Source: Candidatus Symbiothrix dinenymphae
Lineage (GTDB): Bacteria; Bacteroidota; Bacteroidia; Bacteroidales; Azobacteroidaceae
Assembly (NCBI GenBank): GCA_001417715.1
Contig: BBRT01000337.1
Location: forward strand, 1 to 64,000
Direction: 5' to 3'
Length of the DNA stretch: 64,000 bases
Below, one piece after another: positions 51,229-59,990 of this stretch (the first letter of the stretch is position 1; the number at the start of each line of letters is the position of its first letter). The position numbers and the translations under genes were made by a program. A model generated the notes under the pieces. The model was not told where the DNA came from. It saw nothing but the letters and a program-made list of their open reading frames with translations, and did no database searches.

Positions 51229-51586
51229 TACAAATATAATTCTACGCTTGTTTCTCAACGATGATGAGGTGCAAAAAAACACTTCTATTTTGACACTCGA
51301 ATCGAACAATTGTTTTGTGTTCTCTGAAGTGCTCTCTGAGGTAGTTTATGTTTTGTTGAAAACGTATGAAAGTGATAGACATTATGTAGCAAGTTCTTTG
51401 CGCTATTTTCTGCGGATTCCAACGGTTTCAGTCATTGATTTTGAGGTGATTGACGAAGCCCTTAAAGTTTTTGCAACCACAAAATTAGATTTTGTAGATT
51501 GTATGCTTTCCGCATATAGCAAAGTTCGTAATTTTGAGATTGCAACATACGACAGGGCACTGATTAGCCAAATGGCAAGGAAATGA
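51206..51586 (+). CDS. PIN-domain (VapC-type) toxin
   Basis: 126 residues from ATG 51206 (MKSTVYLDTNIILRLFLNDD). The four acidic positions of PIN nucleases are in place: Asp in YLDTN, Glu in SEVLSEVVY, Asp in LDFVDCMLSA and Asp in TYDRALI. VapC-type toxins cut tRNA or rRNA. Start selection: an upstream in-frame Met at 51098 is in the antitoxin gene; 51206 keeps the usual N terminus beginning just before the first beta strand. Confidence 0.9.
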   Translation: MKSTVYLDTNIILRLFLNDDEVQKNTSILTLESNNCFVFSEVLSEVVYVLLKTYESDRHYVASSLRYFLRIPTVSVIDFEVIDEALKVFATTKLDFVDCMLSAYSKVRNFEIATYDRALISQMARK

Positions 51587-51643
51587 AAAAAAAATGATGA
51601 AATAATATTGATAACTCATAACTCATAACTCATAATTATTTAC

Positions 51644-51651
51644 TACCTTTG
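51644..51651 (+). promoter_or_regulatory. Promoter -7 box of the DUF3791/DUF3990 pair
   Basis: TACCTTTG, preceded by a tandem ATAACTCATAACTCAT repeat (51610-51637) also seen at 52600-52624. Confidence 0.65.
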
Positions 51652-51677
51652 CCCCCATAATGTAAATAAACAACAAT

Positions 51678-51929
51678 ATGGCATATAATAACGTTATGGA
51701 ATCAAGATTGGACAAAGAAACAAGCGATAAGGTGAGTTTTATCACCTATATCGTCCCGAAGTTTGCCGATGCTTATAAAATGAACATTCAAGGTGCTTTC
51801 TTTTACTTGAAAAAATATGGTGGGTGGGATTTTTTGAACGAGCATTGGTGGGCGTTGCATACCGACAATCCGTTTTGGGCGGTGCGCGATATGTTTGAAA
51901 TTTGCCGTCAAAATGGAGGGCGACGATGA
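51678..51929 (+). CDS. DUF3791-family protein
   Basis: 83 residues. VSFITYIVPKFADAYKMNIQ followed by AFFYLKKYGGWDFLNEHWW and LHTDNPFWAVRDMFEICR matches DUF3791 (F...YKKYGxxxFL...Y..LHT). It overlaps the next gene as ATGA (51926-51929). DUF3791 and DUF3990 genes recur together, so the smaller one is a likely antitoxin. Confidence 0.85.
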   Translation: MAYNNVMESRLDKETSDKVSFITYIVPKFADAYKMNIQGAFFYLKKYGGWDFLNEHWWALHTDNPFWAVRDMFEICRQNGGRR

Positions 51930-52612
51930 TGCAGGTTTATCACGGAAGTTATATGCTTATTGACAGTGTTGATTTGGATTATTGCAAAGACAACAAGGAT
52001 TTTGGCAAGGGTTTCTATGTAACAAAATTCAGAAAACAAGCCGAAGATTGGGCAGAAATTATCGGGAAAAAGCATAAGACCGAAAGCGTTGTTACCGAAT
52101 TTACTTTTAATGAAAGAGCTTTTACCGATAAATCTTTCAAGGTATTGCGTTTTAGCGAATATAATGACGAATGGTTGGATTTCATCGTACTGAACAGGAA
52201 CACGGCAACAGCAGCATCTCAACACGACTACGATATTGTAGAAGGTCCGGTTGCGGATGATAAAATAACAAGAACTATTGACGATTATTTGGCAGGTGCA
52301 ATTTTAAGAGCGGATTTTTTACAAATGCTCAAACACCATACAGAAACACATCAGATTTGTTTTTGTACAACATCTGCGCTTTTGTTTCTCGAACAACCTA
52401 ACCTTATGCGAATATCAAAGTTTGCCCATATCGGTGAGCCGCTCGTAGAGCAACTGATGCTGGACTTGAACATAGATGAAATCAGAGCCACAGAAACATT
52501 CTATGCGTCAAAAACCTTTACACAACTTGCAACTATTTCAACCGAACTGTATAAAAAAGATTGGCAGGAGATTTACAAAATGCTGCAAAAAGAATTGACT
52601 CATGACTCATAA
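51926..52612 (+). CDS. DUF3990-family putative ADP-ribosyltransferase-like toxin
   Basis: 228 residues from ATG 51926 (MMQVYHGSYMLIDSVDL). VYHGS, DFGKGFYVTKFRKQAEDWA and a later DWQEIYKMLQKE helix fit DUF3990, a family with an ART-like (H-Y-E-type) fold suggested by the HGS/FYxT pattern. The C-terminal part (EIRATETFYASKTFTQLAT) carries a DUF3791-like helical segment. Enzymatic activity and target are unproven. Translationally coupled to the DUF3791 gene. Ends just before a repeat ATAACTCAT array and the hisD promoter. Confidence 0.8.
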   Translation: MMQVYHGSYMLIDSVDLDYCKDNKDFGKGFYVTKFRKQAEDWAEIIGKKHKTESVVTEFTFNERAFTDKSFKVLRFSEYNDEWLDFIVLNRNTATAASQHDYDIVEGPVADDKITRTIDDYLAGAILRADFLQMLKHHTETHQICFCTTSALLFLEQPNLMRISKFAHIGEPLVEQLMLDLNIDEIRATETFYASKTFTQLATISTELYKKDWQEIYKMLQKELTHDS

Positions 52613-52714
52613 CTCATAACTCATTACCACCTTTGCCCTAGTCGTGTTCGGAAGATTGGTTGGAAGTTCCTCCACGGGCTGAAAGCCCAACTTGCCAGTT
52701 CAAAAAAAAATGCG

Positions 52715-52722
52715 TACCTTTG
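52715..52722 (+). promoter_or_regulatory. Promoter -7 box for hisD
   Basis: TACCTTTG, 45 bp before the ATG. The leader contains a possible hairpin ACTTTACCACTAATGGTGAA (52735-52755). hisD therefore has its own promoter despite being cut off from hisG. Confidence 0.65.
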
Positions 52723-52766
52723 TCCCACTTTACCACTAATGGTGAAGTTTAATACAGTTTAGACGT

Positions 52767-54041
52767 ATGCAGACATACCTTTATCCTCCCAGAGTGCAGT
52801 GGAACGAGTTAATTGCTCGCCCCACGCAAAATCAGACTGCCCTTTTCGGCACAGTTCAAACCGTGCTTGATGCCGTGAAATCGCTTGGCGATGAGGCGGT
52901 TAAGGCCTATGAGTTACAATTCGACAAAGTTGCTTTGACAGACTTGGAAGTGCCGCCGGAAGACCGGGCACGGGGTGCAAAACAGGTGCCCGAACCTCTC
53001 AAACGCGCACTTTTGATTGCGGCAAGTAACATTCTAAAATTTCACGGCGCACAACGACAAGACACTTTACCCTGTGTGGAAACGGCAGAGGGGGTGGTTT
53101 GTTGGCAAAAGGCGGTACCCATTGAAAAAGTGGGGTTGTATGTGCCCGGAGGCACTGCACCGCTGTTTACTACCGTGCTGATGTTGGGCATTCCTGCCGC
53201 GATTGCCGGTTGCAAGGAGGTTATCCTTTGCACGCCGCCCGATGCGGAGGGGAATATTCACCCCGCCATTCTTTTCGCCGCTGAGTTGGCGCGCGTCAGT
53301 CGTATTTTCAAAATTGGTGGCAGTCAGGCGATTGCGGCGATGGCGTATGGCACAGAATCCGTTCCCAAAGTCTATAAGATTTTCGGACCGGGCAATCAGT
53401 ATGTGACGGCAGCCAAACAGTTGGTCAGCCTGTCCGATGTGGCGATAGATATGCCTGCCGGACCGTCTGAGGTGGAAGTGGTGGCTGATGATTCGGCTAA
53501 TCCGACGTTTGTGGCGGCAGATTTATTGTCGCAAGCCGAGCATGGAGCCGACAGTCAGGTGCTGCTGGTTACTACATCTGAAAAGTTGGCAAAAGCCGTA
53601 GAATCAGAAATTGAGAAGCAAATAGTTAAAGTGCCGCGTGCAGAATTGGCACGCAAGGCGCTGAAAAACAGTCGAATAATAGTCTTGTCAACCGCAGACG
53701 AGATTGTTGAACTGACCAACCTCTACGCACCCGAACATCTGATTTTGGAAACAGCCAATTACAAGACTATTGCCGAGCGCATCACTAACGCAGGGTCGGT
53801 GTTCATGGGGCACTACACACCCGAAAGTGCCGGCGATTATGCCACCGGCACCAACCACACGCTACCGACGAATGGTCACGCACGTGCTTACAGCGGTGTA
53901 AACCTTGACAGTTTCCTCAAAAAAATCACCTTCCAGGAAATTTCGCAAGAAGGCATCCGAGAATTAGGCACCACCATAGAAGTGCTCGCGGAAACGGAGC
54001 AGCTCATGGCACATAAAAATGCGGTGACGGTGCGGCTGTGA
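52767..54041 (+). CDS. hisD: Histidinol dehydrogenase
   Basis: 424 residues, normal length. Oxidises histidinol to histidine in two NAD-dependent steps with Zn. IDMPAGPSEVEVVADDSANP is the family signature, with GPGNQYVTAAKQLV before it and TNHTLPTNGHARAYSG near the C terminus. It is the second his gene in the window; hisG lies 8.4 kb upstream and no hisC/B follow, the next gene being convergent. Own promoter present. Confidence 0.96.
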   Translation: MQTYLYPPRVQWNELIARPTQNQTALFGTVQTVLDAVKSLGDEAVKAYELQFDKVALTDLEVPPEDRARGAKQVPEPLKRALLIAASNILKFHGAQRQDTLPCVETAEGVVCWQKAVPIEKVGLYVPGGTAPLFTTVLMLGIPAAIAGCKEVILCTPPDAEGNIHPAILFAAELARVSRIFKIGGSQAIAAMAYGTESVPKVYKIFGPGNQYVTAAKQLVSLSDVAIDMPAGPSEVEVVADDSANPTFVAADLLSQAEHGADSQVLLVTTSEKLAKAVESEIEKQIVKVPRAELARKALKNSRIIVLSTADEIVELTNLYAPEHLILETANYKTIAERITNAGSVFMGHYTPESAGDYATGTNHTLPTNGHARAYSGVNLDSFLKKITFQEISQEGIRELGTTIEVLAETEQLMAHKNAVTVRL

Positions 54042-54048
54042 GAGAATC

Positions 54049-54597
54049 TTAAAACAGATTATCTTCATTGAAATCTGCCAATTCGTCCTCGTTGTAGCCT
54101 TCTTCGTCGTCGAGGTCTAAATCGTCAGCAAGCAAATCATGTGCTGCTGACGGTGAGGCGGCGATTTTTGCCAAATCCAACGTTTCTGCACCGGAGTTTT
54201 GTGCGGGCGGTTTGCCTTCGGATTTTGTTACTTGGGGCTTGTCCTGACTTTTGCCGGGGATGATTTCTTTCAATTCCATGAAAAAGCAACGGTCGGTGAG
54301 CGGTTCAAAGACGTAGAGCAATTTTTGCCCTTTCTCGTCCAGAAGTTCGCTCAATAGGGTACTTTCCATGACGTAACTGTCTTCTGAGGCATCCGAGTCC
54401 ATGTCGATAAGGGTGATTTCGCCCAACTTTTCCCAGTCGTCATTGCAAATAAAAAAGGAGGTGATTTGGCTTTCATCGTATTTCACAGCCTCCAAAATAG
54501 CTGCGTGCAAAGCCAAAAACGTGGCATCCGAGTCAATCGTAATGTCGCGCCGAAAATTATCGACCTCGTCTGAAACTAAAATAAATCTGTAAACCAT
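54049..54597 (-). CDS. PRiA4-ORF3-like (IS1096 TnpR-like) protein with acidic tail
   Basis: 182 residues. The N-terminal part (MVYRFILVSDEVDNFRRDIT; ATFLALHAAILEAVKYDESQ; FFICNDDWEKLGEI; LLDEKGQKLLYVFEPLTDRC) matches the PRiA4_ORF3 fold (plasmid pRiA4b ORF-3-like). The C-terminal 55 residues are highly acidic (LADDLDLDDEEGYNEDEL). Function unknown. Convergent with hisD; the preceding promoter is not clear. Confidence 0.8.
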   Translation of the reverse strand: MVYRFILVSDEVDNFRRDITIDSDATFLALHAAILEAVKYDESQITSFFICNDDWEKLGEITLIDMDSDASEDSYVMESTLLSELLDEKGQKLLYVFEPLTDRCFFMELKEIIPGKSQDKPQVTKSEGKPPAQNSGAETLDLAKIAASPSAAHDLLADDLDLDDEEGYNEDELADFNEDNLF

Positions 54598-54639
54598 TTT
54601 TTTTTGAGTTATGAGTTATTTTTTTTCTGGTGCAAACTT

Positions 54640-56250
54640 TTATTTCAGCAAATTTTTTAAGCTTTGCGGCAGATAAAAAGTGTTGTTTACATCCACATAC
54701 ACTATTACGCTGGATAGTTTTATTTCCTTGCCGTTGTGCTTGATTAGATTGCTGCCTTGTTGGATTTCTACCTTGTTTTTTTTGTTTTTCACTGTCAGCA
54801 ATTTTGTTTTTTCGTTGCCCGTGATGGTGCAATTTAGTCCGGCAAATACTTCGGTGTGTTTTGCAAAGTGCTCTGCTGTAAGCGTTTCCAAGTCGTAGAG
54901 TCCCATGGCTTCGCGCATGTAGTGGTTGAGTTCTACATTGGTGTGGTGCCCGCGCATTGCGATGTTGGAGCCGCGTGGGTCGTAGATGCCCAGAAAAACC
55001 TCCTCGCCGGTGTGTCCGAAGGTTGTGAAGCCGAAGCAGAGTTTGCTGTTGAAAATTTTGCGCAGTTCGCCGAATAATTTCTTGTCGTCGTCGCGGGCTT
55101 CTTTTATTGTGCTGAGTTCTGTGTCGGCGAGTTCAAAGCCGGTCAGTTCCTGCACCACGTCCTTTATTTTGTTGGGTTCTGTGGCTTTCACACGTGTCGT
55201 CAAACCTTCGTAGGTGACTTTGAAGCGGGCTACCGGACCGAATAAATCGCTTTTCGACATACTGGAATAGCCTCTGCAGTGCGATGCGCCTATGCTGAAG
55301 CCGCTGTTGCCGTGGTCGGGTACAATCACCACCAGCGTGTTGCCGTCCCGCTTTGCCCAGTCCAGCGCCACGCCGCAAGCACGGTCGAATGCCAACATTT
55401 CGGTCATGATGCCGATGGGGTCGTTGTTGTGCGCTGCCCAATCCACTTTGCTGCCTTCTACCATCAGGAAAAATCCGTTGTCGTTTTTCGCCAATTTTTC
55501 GATGGCTTTGGCGGTCATTTCTGCCATTGATGGGTATTTGGAGTGGTCGCGGTCGAGTTCATACGGTAAATCCTTGTCATTAAACAGTGCCCACATTTTG
55601 TTGCCTTTGTAGTTGTTGTAGCCTTCCAAATCGTTCAAAAACAGTCCGTAATTTTCTTTTTTCAAATACGCCTGCAATTCCGGTTTGAGAATGGAAACAC
55701 CGCCGCCAATCACCACATCAATGTCGTTGTGGACAACTTGGGGAGCAATCCAGTCGTAATTGCCGCGCTTGTAGCTGTGTGCCGAACAATCCGCCGGCGT
55801 GGCGTGCGTAAATTCACAGGTGACAACCAAGCCGGTTGATTTTTGCTGCACAATGCGCGCCGCTTCCAGCAACGTCATCAGCGGCTGATAGGCTTTGGAA
55901 GCATCCATCGGGATGATGTCAGCCTCCGGCATCGCCACCGGATAGGTCGAAACATAACCGGCACGACTGGGATAGCCCGTCATGTAGCAGGAAGTGGTGG
56001 GCGCAGAATCACCAATAGGGGCATCCGAACTGTACGTCAGCACCGTCCCCGCAAGGTAGGGGTCGATATTCAAATGCGTAAGTTCAGGCTGATTGTAGCG
56101 TTGCAACCAGCGGGCGGCAGAAACAGCAGACAGCGAAGTGCCGTCAGGAATCATCAGAATGACGTTTTTGACTTGCGGCACCTGAGCAAACAGGCTGCAC
56201 GAAATCAATAATAGTGCGAATAACAAACTTTGTTTTCTAATTTTTTTCAT
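54640..56250 (-). CDS. Alkaline phosphatase (PhoA family)
   Basis: 536 residues with a signal peptide (QSLLFALLLISCSLFAQ). Metal and nucleophile motifs: LMIPDGTSLSAVSAAR (first Asp), GDSAPTTSCYMTGYPSR (Ser after Asp is the nucleophile position), THATPADCSAHSY, LMVEGSKVDWAAHNND and VIVPDHGNSGFSIG. Hydrolyses phosphomonoesters in the periplasm. The nucleophile motif is DSAPTTS rather than the DSAASAT of E. coli PhoA, a variant within the superfamily. TACCTTTG on the minus strand at 56277-56284 is its promoter. Confidence 0.92.
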   Translation of the reverse strand: MKKIRKQSLLFALLLISCSLFAQVPQVKNVILMIPDGTSLSAVSAARWLQRYNQPELTHLNIDPYLAGTVLTYSSDAPIGDSAPTTSCYMTGYPSRAGYVSTYPVAMPEADIIPMDASKAYQPLMTLLEAARIVQQKSTGLVVTCEFTHATPADCSAHSYKRGNYDWIAPQVVHNDIDVVIGGGVSILKPELQAYLKKENYGLFLNDLEGYNNYKGNKMWALFNDKDLPYELDRDHSKYPSMAEMTAKAIEKLAKNDNGFFLMVEGSKVDWAAHNNDPIGIMTEMLAFDRACGVALDWAKRDGNTLVVIVPDHGNSGFSIGASHCRGYSSMSKSDLFGPVARFKVTYEGLTTRVKATEPNKIKDVVQELTGFELADTELSTIKEARDDDKKLFGELRKIFNSKLCFGFTTFGHTGEEVFLGIYDPRGSNIAMRGHHTNVELNHYMREAMGLYDLETLTAEHFAKHTEVFAGLNCTITGNEKTKLLTVKNKKNKVEIQQGSNLIKHNGKEIKLSSVIVYVDVNNTFYLPQSLKNLLK

Positions 56251-56276
56251 TGTTGTATCATTTTAAATTACGGCCG

Positions 56277-56369
56277 CAAAGGTATGAAATTATTTTTGAA
56301 ACAACAAAATCTACGGAAGCAAGCTAAATCTCCGAAACTTTTATAAATAAAAAAAATACACTACCTTTG
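56277..56369. promoter_or_regulatory. Divergent promoters between alkaline phosphatase and the M14-glycosidase operon
   Basis: TACCTTTG on the minus strand at 56277-56284 and on the plus strand at 56362-56369. Confidence 0.7.
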
Positions 56370-56403
56370 CAGCATAAAAATTATAAATTTCAAATAAAAT
56401 TGT

Positions 56404-58653
56404 ATGAACAAAAGAATATGTATAGGAGTAAGTATCTTGTTAGGGATAATGTTGCAGAGTCTCAAAGCAAAAGAACTGCAAATAGACGCCAATTTTCCGG
56501 GCGGCAACATCAAAGTGCTGAGTATTGAAGGCGATACCGTCCGTTTAAAAGAGGATTTGCGAGATACGGAGGGCAACTGGTTCAATTGGTCGTTCAGGGT
56601 AAAGGGTGCTGAGGGACGGACGTTGAATTTTATTTTTGCTCGTGGTGTTATCGCTGCACGCGGTCCCGCTGTCAGTACAGATGGTGGAGAAACGTGGCGT
56701 TGGTTAGGAGAACTCGGTTTTTCCGATAAAAATTTTCAATACCAGTTTGGGAAGAAAGACAAAGAGGTTTATTTCGGTGTGGGAATGAATTATACGGAAA
56801 AGAATCTTACACAGTTTCTCAAGAAGTACAAGAAAAACCCGTATTTGAAAGTGGAAACACTTTGCAAGACGAAGAAAGGACGCAATGTAGAATTGCTCCG
56901 CATTTACGACAGCAACAAAACGCCCGATTTCAAAATATTCCTGTCATCGCGGCATCATTGCGGTGAAATGATGGCGACATACTCGCTCGAAGGAATTATA
57001 GATGCTGCGCTTTCCGATACGGAAGACGGACGCTGGCTACGGGAGCGCGCCGATTTCTTTATCGTCCCGTTGGTGGACAAAGACGGTGTGGAAGATGGCG
57101 ACCAGGGCAAAAACCGCCGTCCACACGACCACAACCGCGATTACATTCAAAAGATTTATCCCGAAATTAAAGCTATTACCGAGCAGGTGCCCCAATGGCA
57201 GGATGGAAAGCCTTTGTTCTTCCTGGATATGCACTGTCCCGGACATCGTGGTGGTGCTGAGGGTGGTAATTACAAAAAAGGAACAAACGAATATGTCTAT
57301 TTTCCCGGCAAAGACCCGACTGTTTATGTTGGTTTTGATAAAAAGCTCCAACGTTTCGGCGAGATTTTGGAAGCAGAAAAAAAAGGCGTCATTCCCTACA
57401 AGGCATCGTTCAATCTGCCGTATGGCGTTTCGTGGAACACTTCCGCCAATCTTAAAACGTCAAACTTGAGAAGTTGCGACCAGTGGGGAGCAACGTTGCC
57501 GAATGCCATTTTTGCCGGAGCTATAGAAGTTCCCTTTGCCAACGCTTCCGGGGTGGTTGTGGATGTCAATTCTGCGCGTGAATTGGGAAATGACCTCGCA
57601 CGTGCTATCCGGGTCTATTTGGAAAGTTACAACTTCAATGCTTTTGCACAGGATAATCGCTGGTCGGAAGAACGGGCGAACAATTGGTACAAATCATTCA
57701 AATGGTTGAATGGCGTCAATTACATCCCTTCCGATGCTATCAATTATACGGCGATGTGGGATAAAACAAGTTTTAATCCGGCATTGATTGACAAAGAACT
57801 GGCGCTCGCCCAAAGTATCGGATTAAATTGTGTCCGTGTGGTATTGCAATATGCCGTATATGCAGATGACCCTGCGTATTTTCTCTCTGCATTGGAGCGT
57901 TTTCTGGAGATATGTGATAAGCATGACATCACAGTGATGCCGACTTTTTTTGATGATTGTACTTTTGGCGAAAATGCTGACCCGGTTATCGGCAAACAAG
58001 ACGAACCTCGGATAGGTTGGTATGCCTGGGCATGGTCGCCTTCTCCGGGACATACCATGGTGGTGGATGAGAGCCGGCATCCCTTATTGGAAAAATATGT
58101 AAAAGATGTCCTGCGCAAATTCAAAAATGACCCGCGCGTACTTCTCTGGGATTTGTATAACGAACCAACCAATACAAAACCAACCAGTGAGGGATACCGC
58201 AGTATTCCGCTCGTTAAAAGTGTTTTTGTCTGGGCAAGGGCGATTAACCCGAGCCAACCTTTAACGGTCGGTACATGGAACGGCAATAAGGAACTCAATG
58301 AAATTGTTTTTGCACAGTCCGATATTATCAGTTTTCATAATTATGGCTCAAAAGAAGCGATGGCAAAGCAGATTCAAGATTTACGAAACTATAATCGCCC
58401 GCTTATTTGCACTGAGTGGATGAATCGCCCACTAAAATCCACTGTGGAAGATGTTATGCCTGTGTTGAAAAACGAGAATGTGGGCGGTTTTTTGTGGGGA
58501 TTGGTAAACGGTAAAACGCAAACACATCTTACCTGGGGACATCGCCCTGAAAAACTACCCTACACAGGCGTATGGCAGCACGATTTGTATCATAGCGATT
58601 TCAAACCGTACAATATGGAAGAGATAGAAATTATTAAAAATTTAAATAAATAA
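56404..58653 (+). CDS. M14-type zinc peptidase domain fused to a GH5-like glycosidase domain
   Basis: 749 residues with a signal peptide (KRICIGVSILLGIMLQSLKA). N-terminal half (to about residue 400): a beta-sandwich prodomain-like region and an M14-type carboxypeptidase-fold domain, with the zinc HxxE in SRHHCGEMMATY, HDHNRDY, the third-ligand candidate in LDMHCPGHRGG and Glu in FAGAIEVPFANAS. C-terminal half (from about residue 420): a TIM barrel with WYKSFKWLNGVNYIPSDAIN, the acid/base Glu in LLWDLYNEPTN and the nucleophile Glu in LICTEWMNRPLKS, a GH5-like clan A pattern. The two are usually separate proteins. Forms an operon with the GH27 gene 5 bp downstream. Periplasmic degradation of a glycopeptide or decorated glycan is inference. 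Confidence 0.85.
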   Translation: MNKRICIGVSILLGIMLQSLKAKELQIDANFPGGNIKVLSIEGDTVRLKEDLRDTEGNWFNWSFRVKGAEGRTLNFIFARGVIAARGPAVSTDGGETWRWLGELGFSDKNFQYQFGKKDKEVYFGVGMNYTEKNLTQFLKKYKKNPYLKVETLCKTKKGRNVELLRIYDSNKTPDFKIFLSSRHHCGEMMATYSLEGIIDAALSDTEDGRWLRERADFFIVPLVDKDGVEDGDQGKNRRPHDHNRDYIQKIYPEIKAITEQVPQWQDGKPLFFLDMHCPGHRGGAEGGNYKKGTNEYVYFPGKDPTVYVGFDKKLQRFGEILEAEKKGVIPYKASFNLPYGVSWNTSANLKTSNLRSCDQWGATLPNAIFAGAIEVPFANASGVVVDVNSARELGNDLARAIRVYLESYNFNAFAQDNRWSEERANNWYKSFKWLNGVNYIPSDAINYTAMWDKTSFNPALIDKELALAQSIGLNCVRVVLQYAVYADDPAYFLSALERFLEICDKHDITVMPTFFDDCTFGENADPVIGKQDEPRIGWYAWAWSPSPGHTMVVDESRHPLLEKYVKDVLRKFKNDPRVLLWDLYNEPTNTKPTSEGYRSIPLVKSVFVWARAINPSQPLTVGTWNGNKELNEIVFAQSDIISFHNYGSKEAMAKQIQDLRNYNRPLICTEWMNRPLKSTVEDVMPVLKNENVGGFLWGLVNGKTQTHLTWGHRPEKLPYTGVWQHDLYHSDFKPYNMEEIEIIKNLNK

Positions 58654-58658
58654 AAAAA

Positions 58659-59897
58659 ATGAAAAAAAAATTTGTGTTATCACTCATTTTAGTGAGTTGT
58701 GGAATTAACAACGGGTTTAGTCAGAAGTTCGAAAATCTGGCACTTACGCCTCCTATGGGTTGGAACAGTAATAATACGTTCGACCAGAACATTAACGAAC
58801 AGTTAATTAAAGAAACGGCAGATGCTTTTGTCGCATTGGGATTAAAAGATGCAGGGTATGAATATGTGTGCATTGATGATGGTTGGTCTACCAGGGACAG
58901 GGACAAGCAAGGCAATCTTGTTGCCGACCCTGTCAAATTTCCTCATGGCATGAAAGCCCTGGCAGACTATGTGCATTCCAAAGGTTTGAAGTTAGGAATC
59001 TATAATTGTGGCGGCACGCATACTTGCGCAGGGTATGCCGGCAGTCGGGGACATGAGTATCAAGATGCCTTGAAATATGCGGAATGGGGCATTGATTATC
59101 TGAAATATGACTGGTGCAATACTGACAATTTGAATGTCACAGAGGCTTACATCACTATGCGCGATGCTTTGTATGCAGCAGGGCGGCCTATGATTTTCAG
59201 TATTTGTGAGTGGGGCAAGACGCAACCATGGAAATGGGGAGCGGCTGTGGGTCATCTATGGCGAACTACCGGTGATATAGGTCCCCATTTTGATGATTTT
59301 GAAAGAAGACCGAATAAATGGAATCCTATGAGTGTATTAGAAATTTTAGACAAGCACAGTCAAGATGAATTAAGGCGCGCGGCCGGTCCCGGTCATTGGA
59401 ATGACATGGATATGATGGAAGTGGGCAATGGAATGTCATTCTACGAAGACCAAACCCATTTTGCATTGTGGGCAATTCTATGTTCGCCACTGATTTTAGG
59501 CAACGACATTCGAAAAATGGACAAACAAACTTTGGATTTAATAACGAATAAAGAACTGATAGCCATCAATCAAGATGCATTAAGCATTCAAGGTTTCAGA
59601 GTTCCATGGAGGTCATGCCCTGTAGATGCTTGGGCAAAGCCATTAAAAAATGGCGATTGGGCACTTGTAATGTTCAACCGTACCAAAGAACCTATTGATT
59701 GTACCATGAATTGGGAACGGGAACTAATTCATGATAAATTCACCAATAAAGAATTATGGTTTTCAAAAGACAAAGTGTACAAAATAAAAGACCTGTATTT
59801 GCATAAAGAAGTAGGAACAACGGCAAAAGCATTTTCTGTAAAGTTAGAAAAACACCAGTCGATAGCGCTCCGATTAAGCCCAAGCGGGAAAAAATAG
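58659..59897 (+). CDS. GH27 alpha-galactosidase
   Basis: 412 residues with a signal or lipoprotein leader (FVLSLILVSCGINNG; Cys15 in LVSC). GH27 signatures: LTPPMGWNSNNTF, YEYVCIDDGWSTRDRD, GIDYLKYDWCNTDNL with the nucleophile Asp, and LWRTTGDIGPHFDD with the acid/base Asp. It removes terminal alpha-galactosyl (possibly alpha-N-acetylgalactosaminyl) residues. C-terminal beta-sandwich present. Starts 5 bp after the M14-glycosidase gene, so they likely act together on one galactosylated substrate. Confidence 0.95.
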   Translation: MKKKFVLSLILVSCGINNGFSQKFENLALTPPMGWNSNNTFDQNINEQLIKETADAFVALGLKDAGYEYVCIDDGWSTRDRDKQGNLVADPVKFPHGMKALADYVHSKGLKLGIYNCGGTHTCAGYAGSRGHEYQDALKYAEWGIDYLKYDWCNTDNLNVTEAYITMRDALYAAGRPMIFSICEWGKTQPWKWGAAVGHLWRTTGDIGPHFDDFERRPNKWNPMSVLEILDKHSQDELRRAAGPGHWNDMDMMEVGNGMSFYEDQTHFALWAILCSPLILGNDIRKMDKQTLDLITNKELIAINQDALSIQGFRVPWRSCPVDAWAKPLKNGDWALVMFNRTKEPIDCTMNWERELIHDKFTNKELWFSKDKVYKIKDLYLHKEVGTTAKAFSVKLEKHQSIALRLSPSGKK

Positions 59898-59990
59898 AGT
59901 TTAGTTATGGAATGCTCTGCATTCCCGCATCCCGTATGGGGTAGCTGTCAGTCTGAATCAGGATTTACAGTCAAAGGCGATACGAACTTG

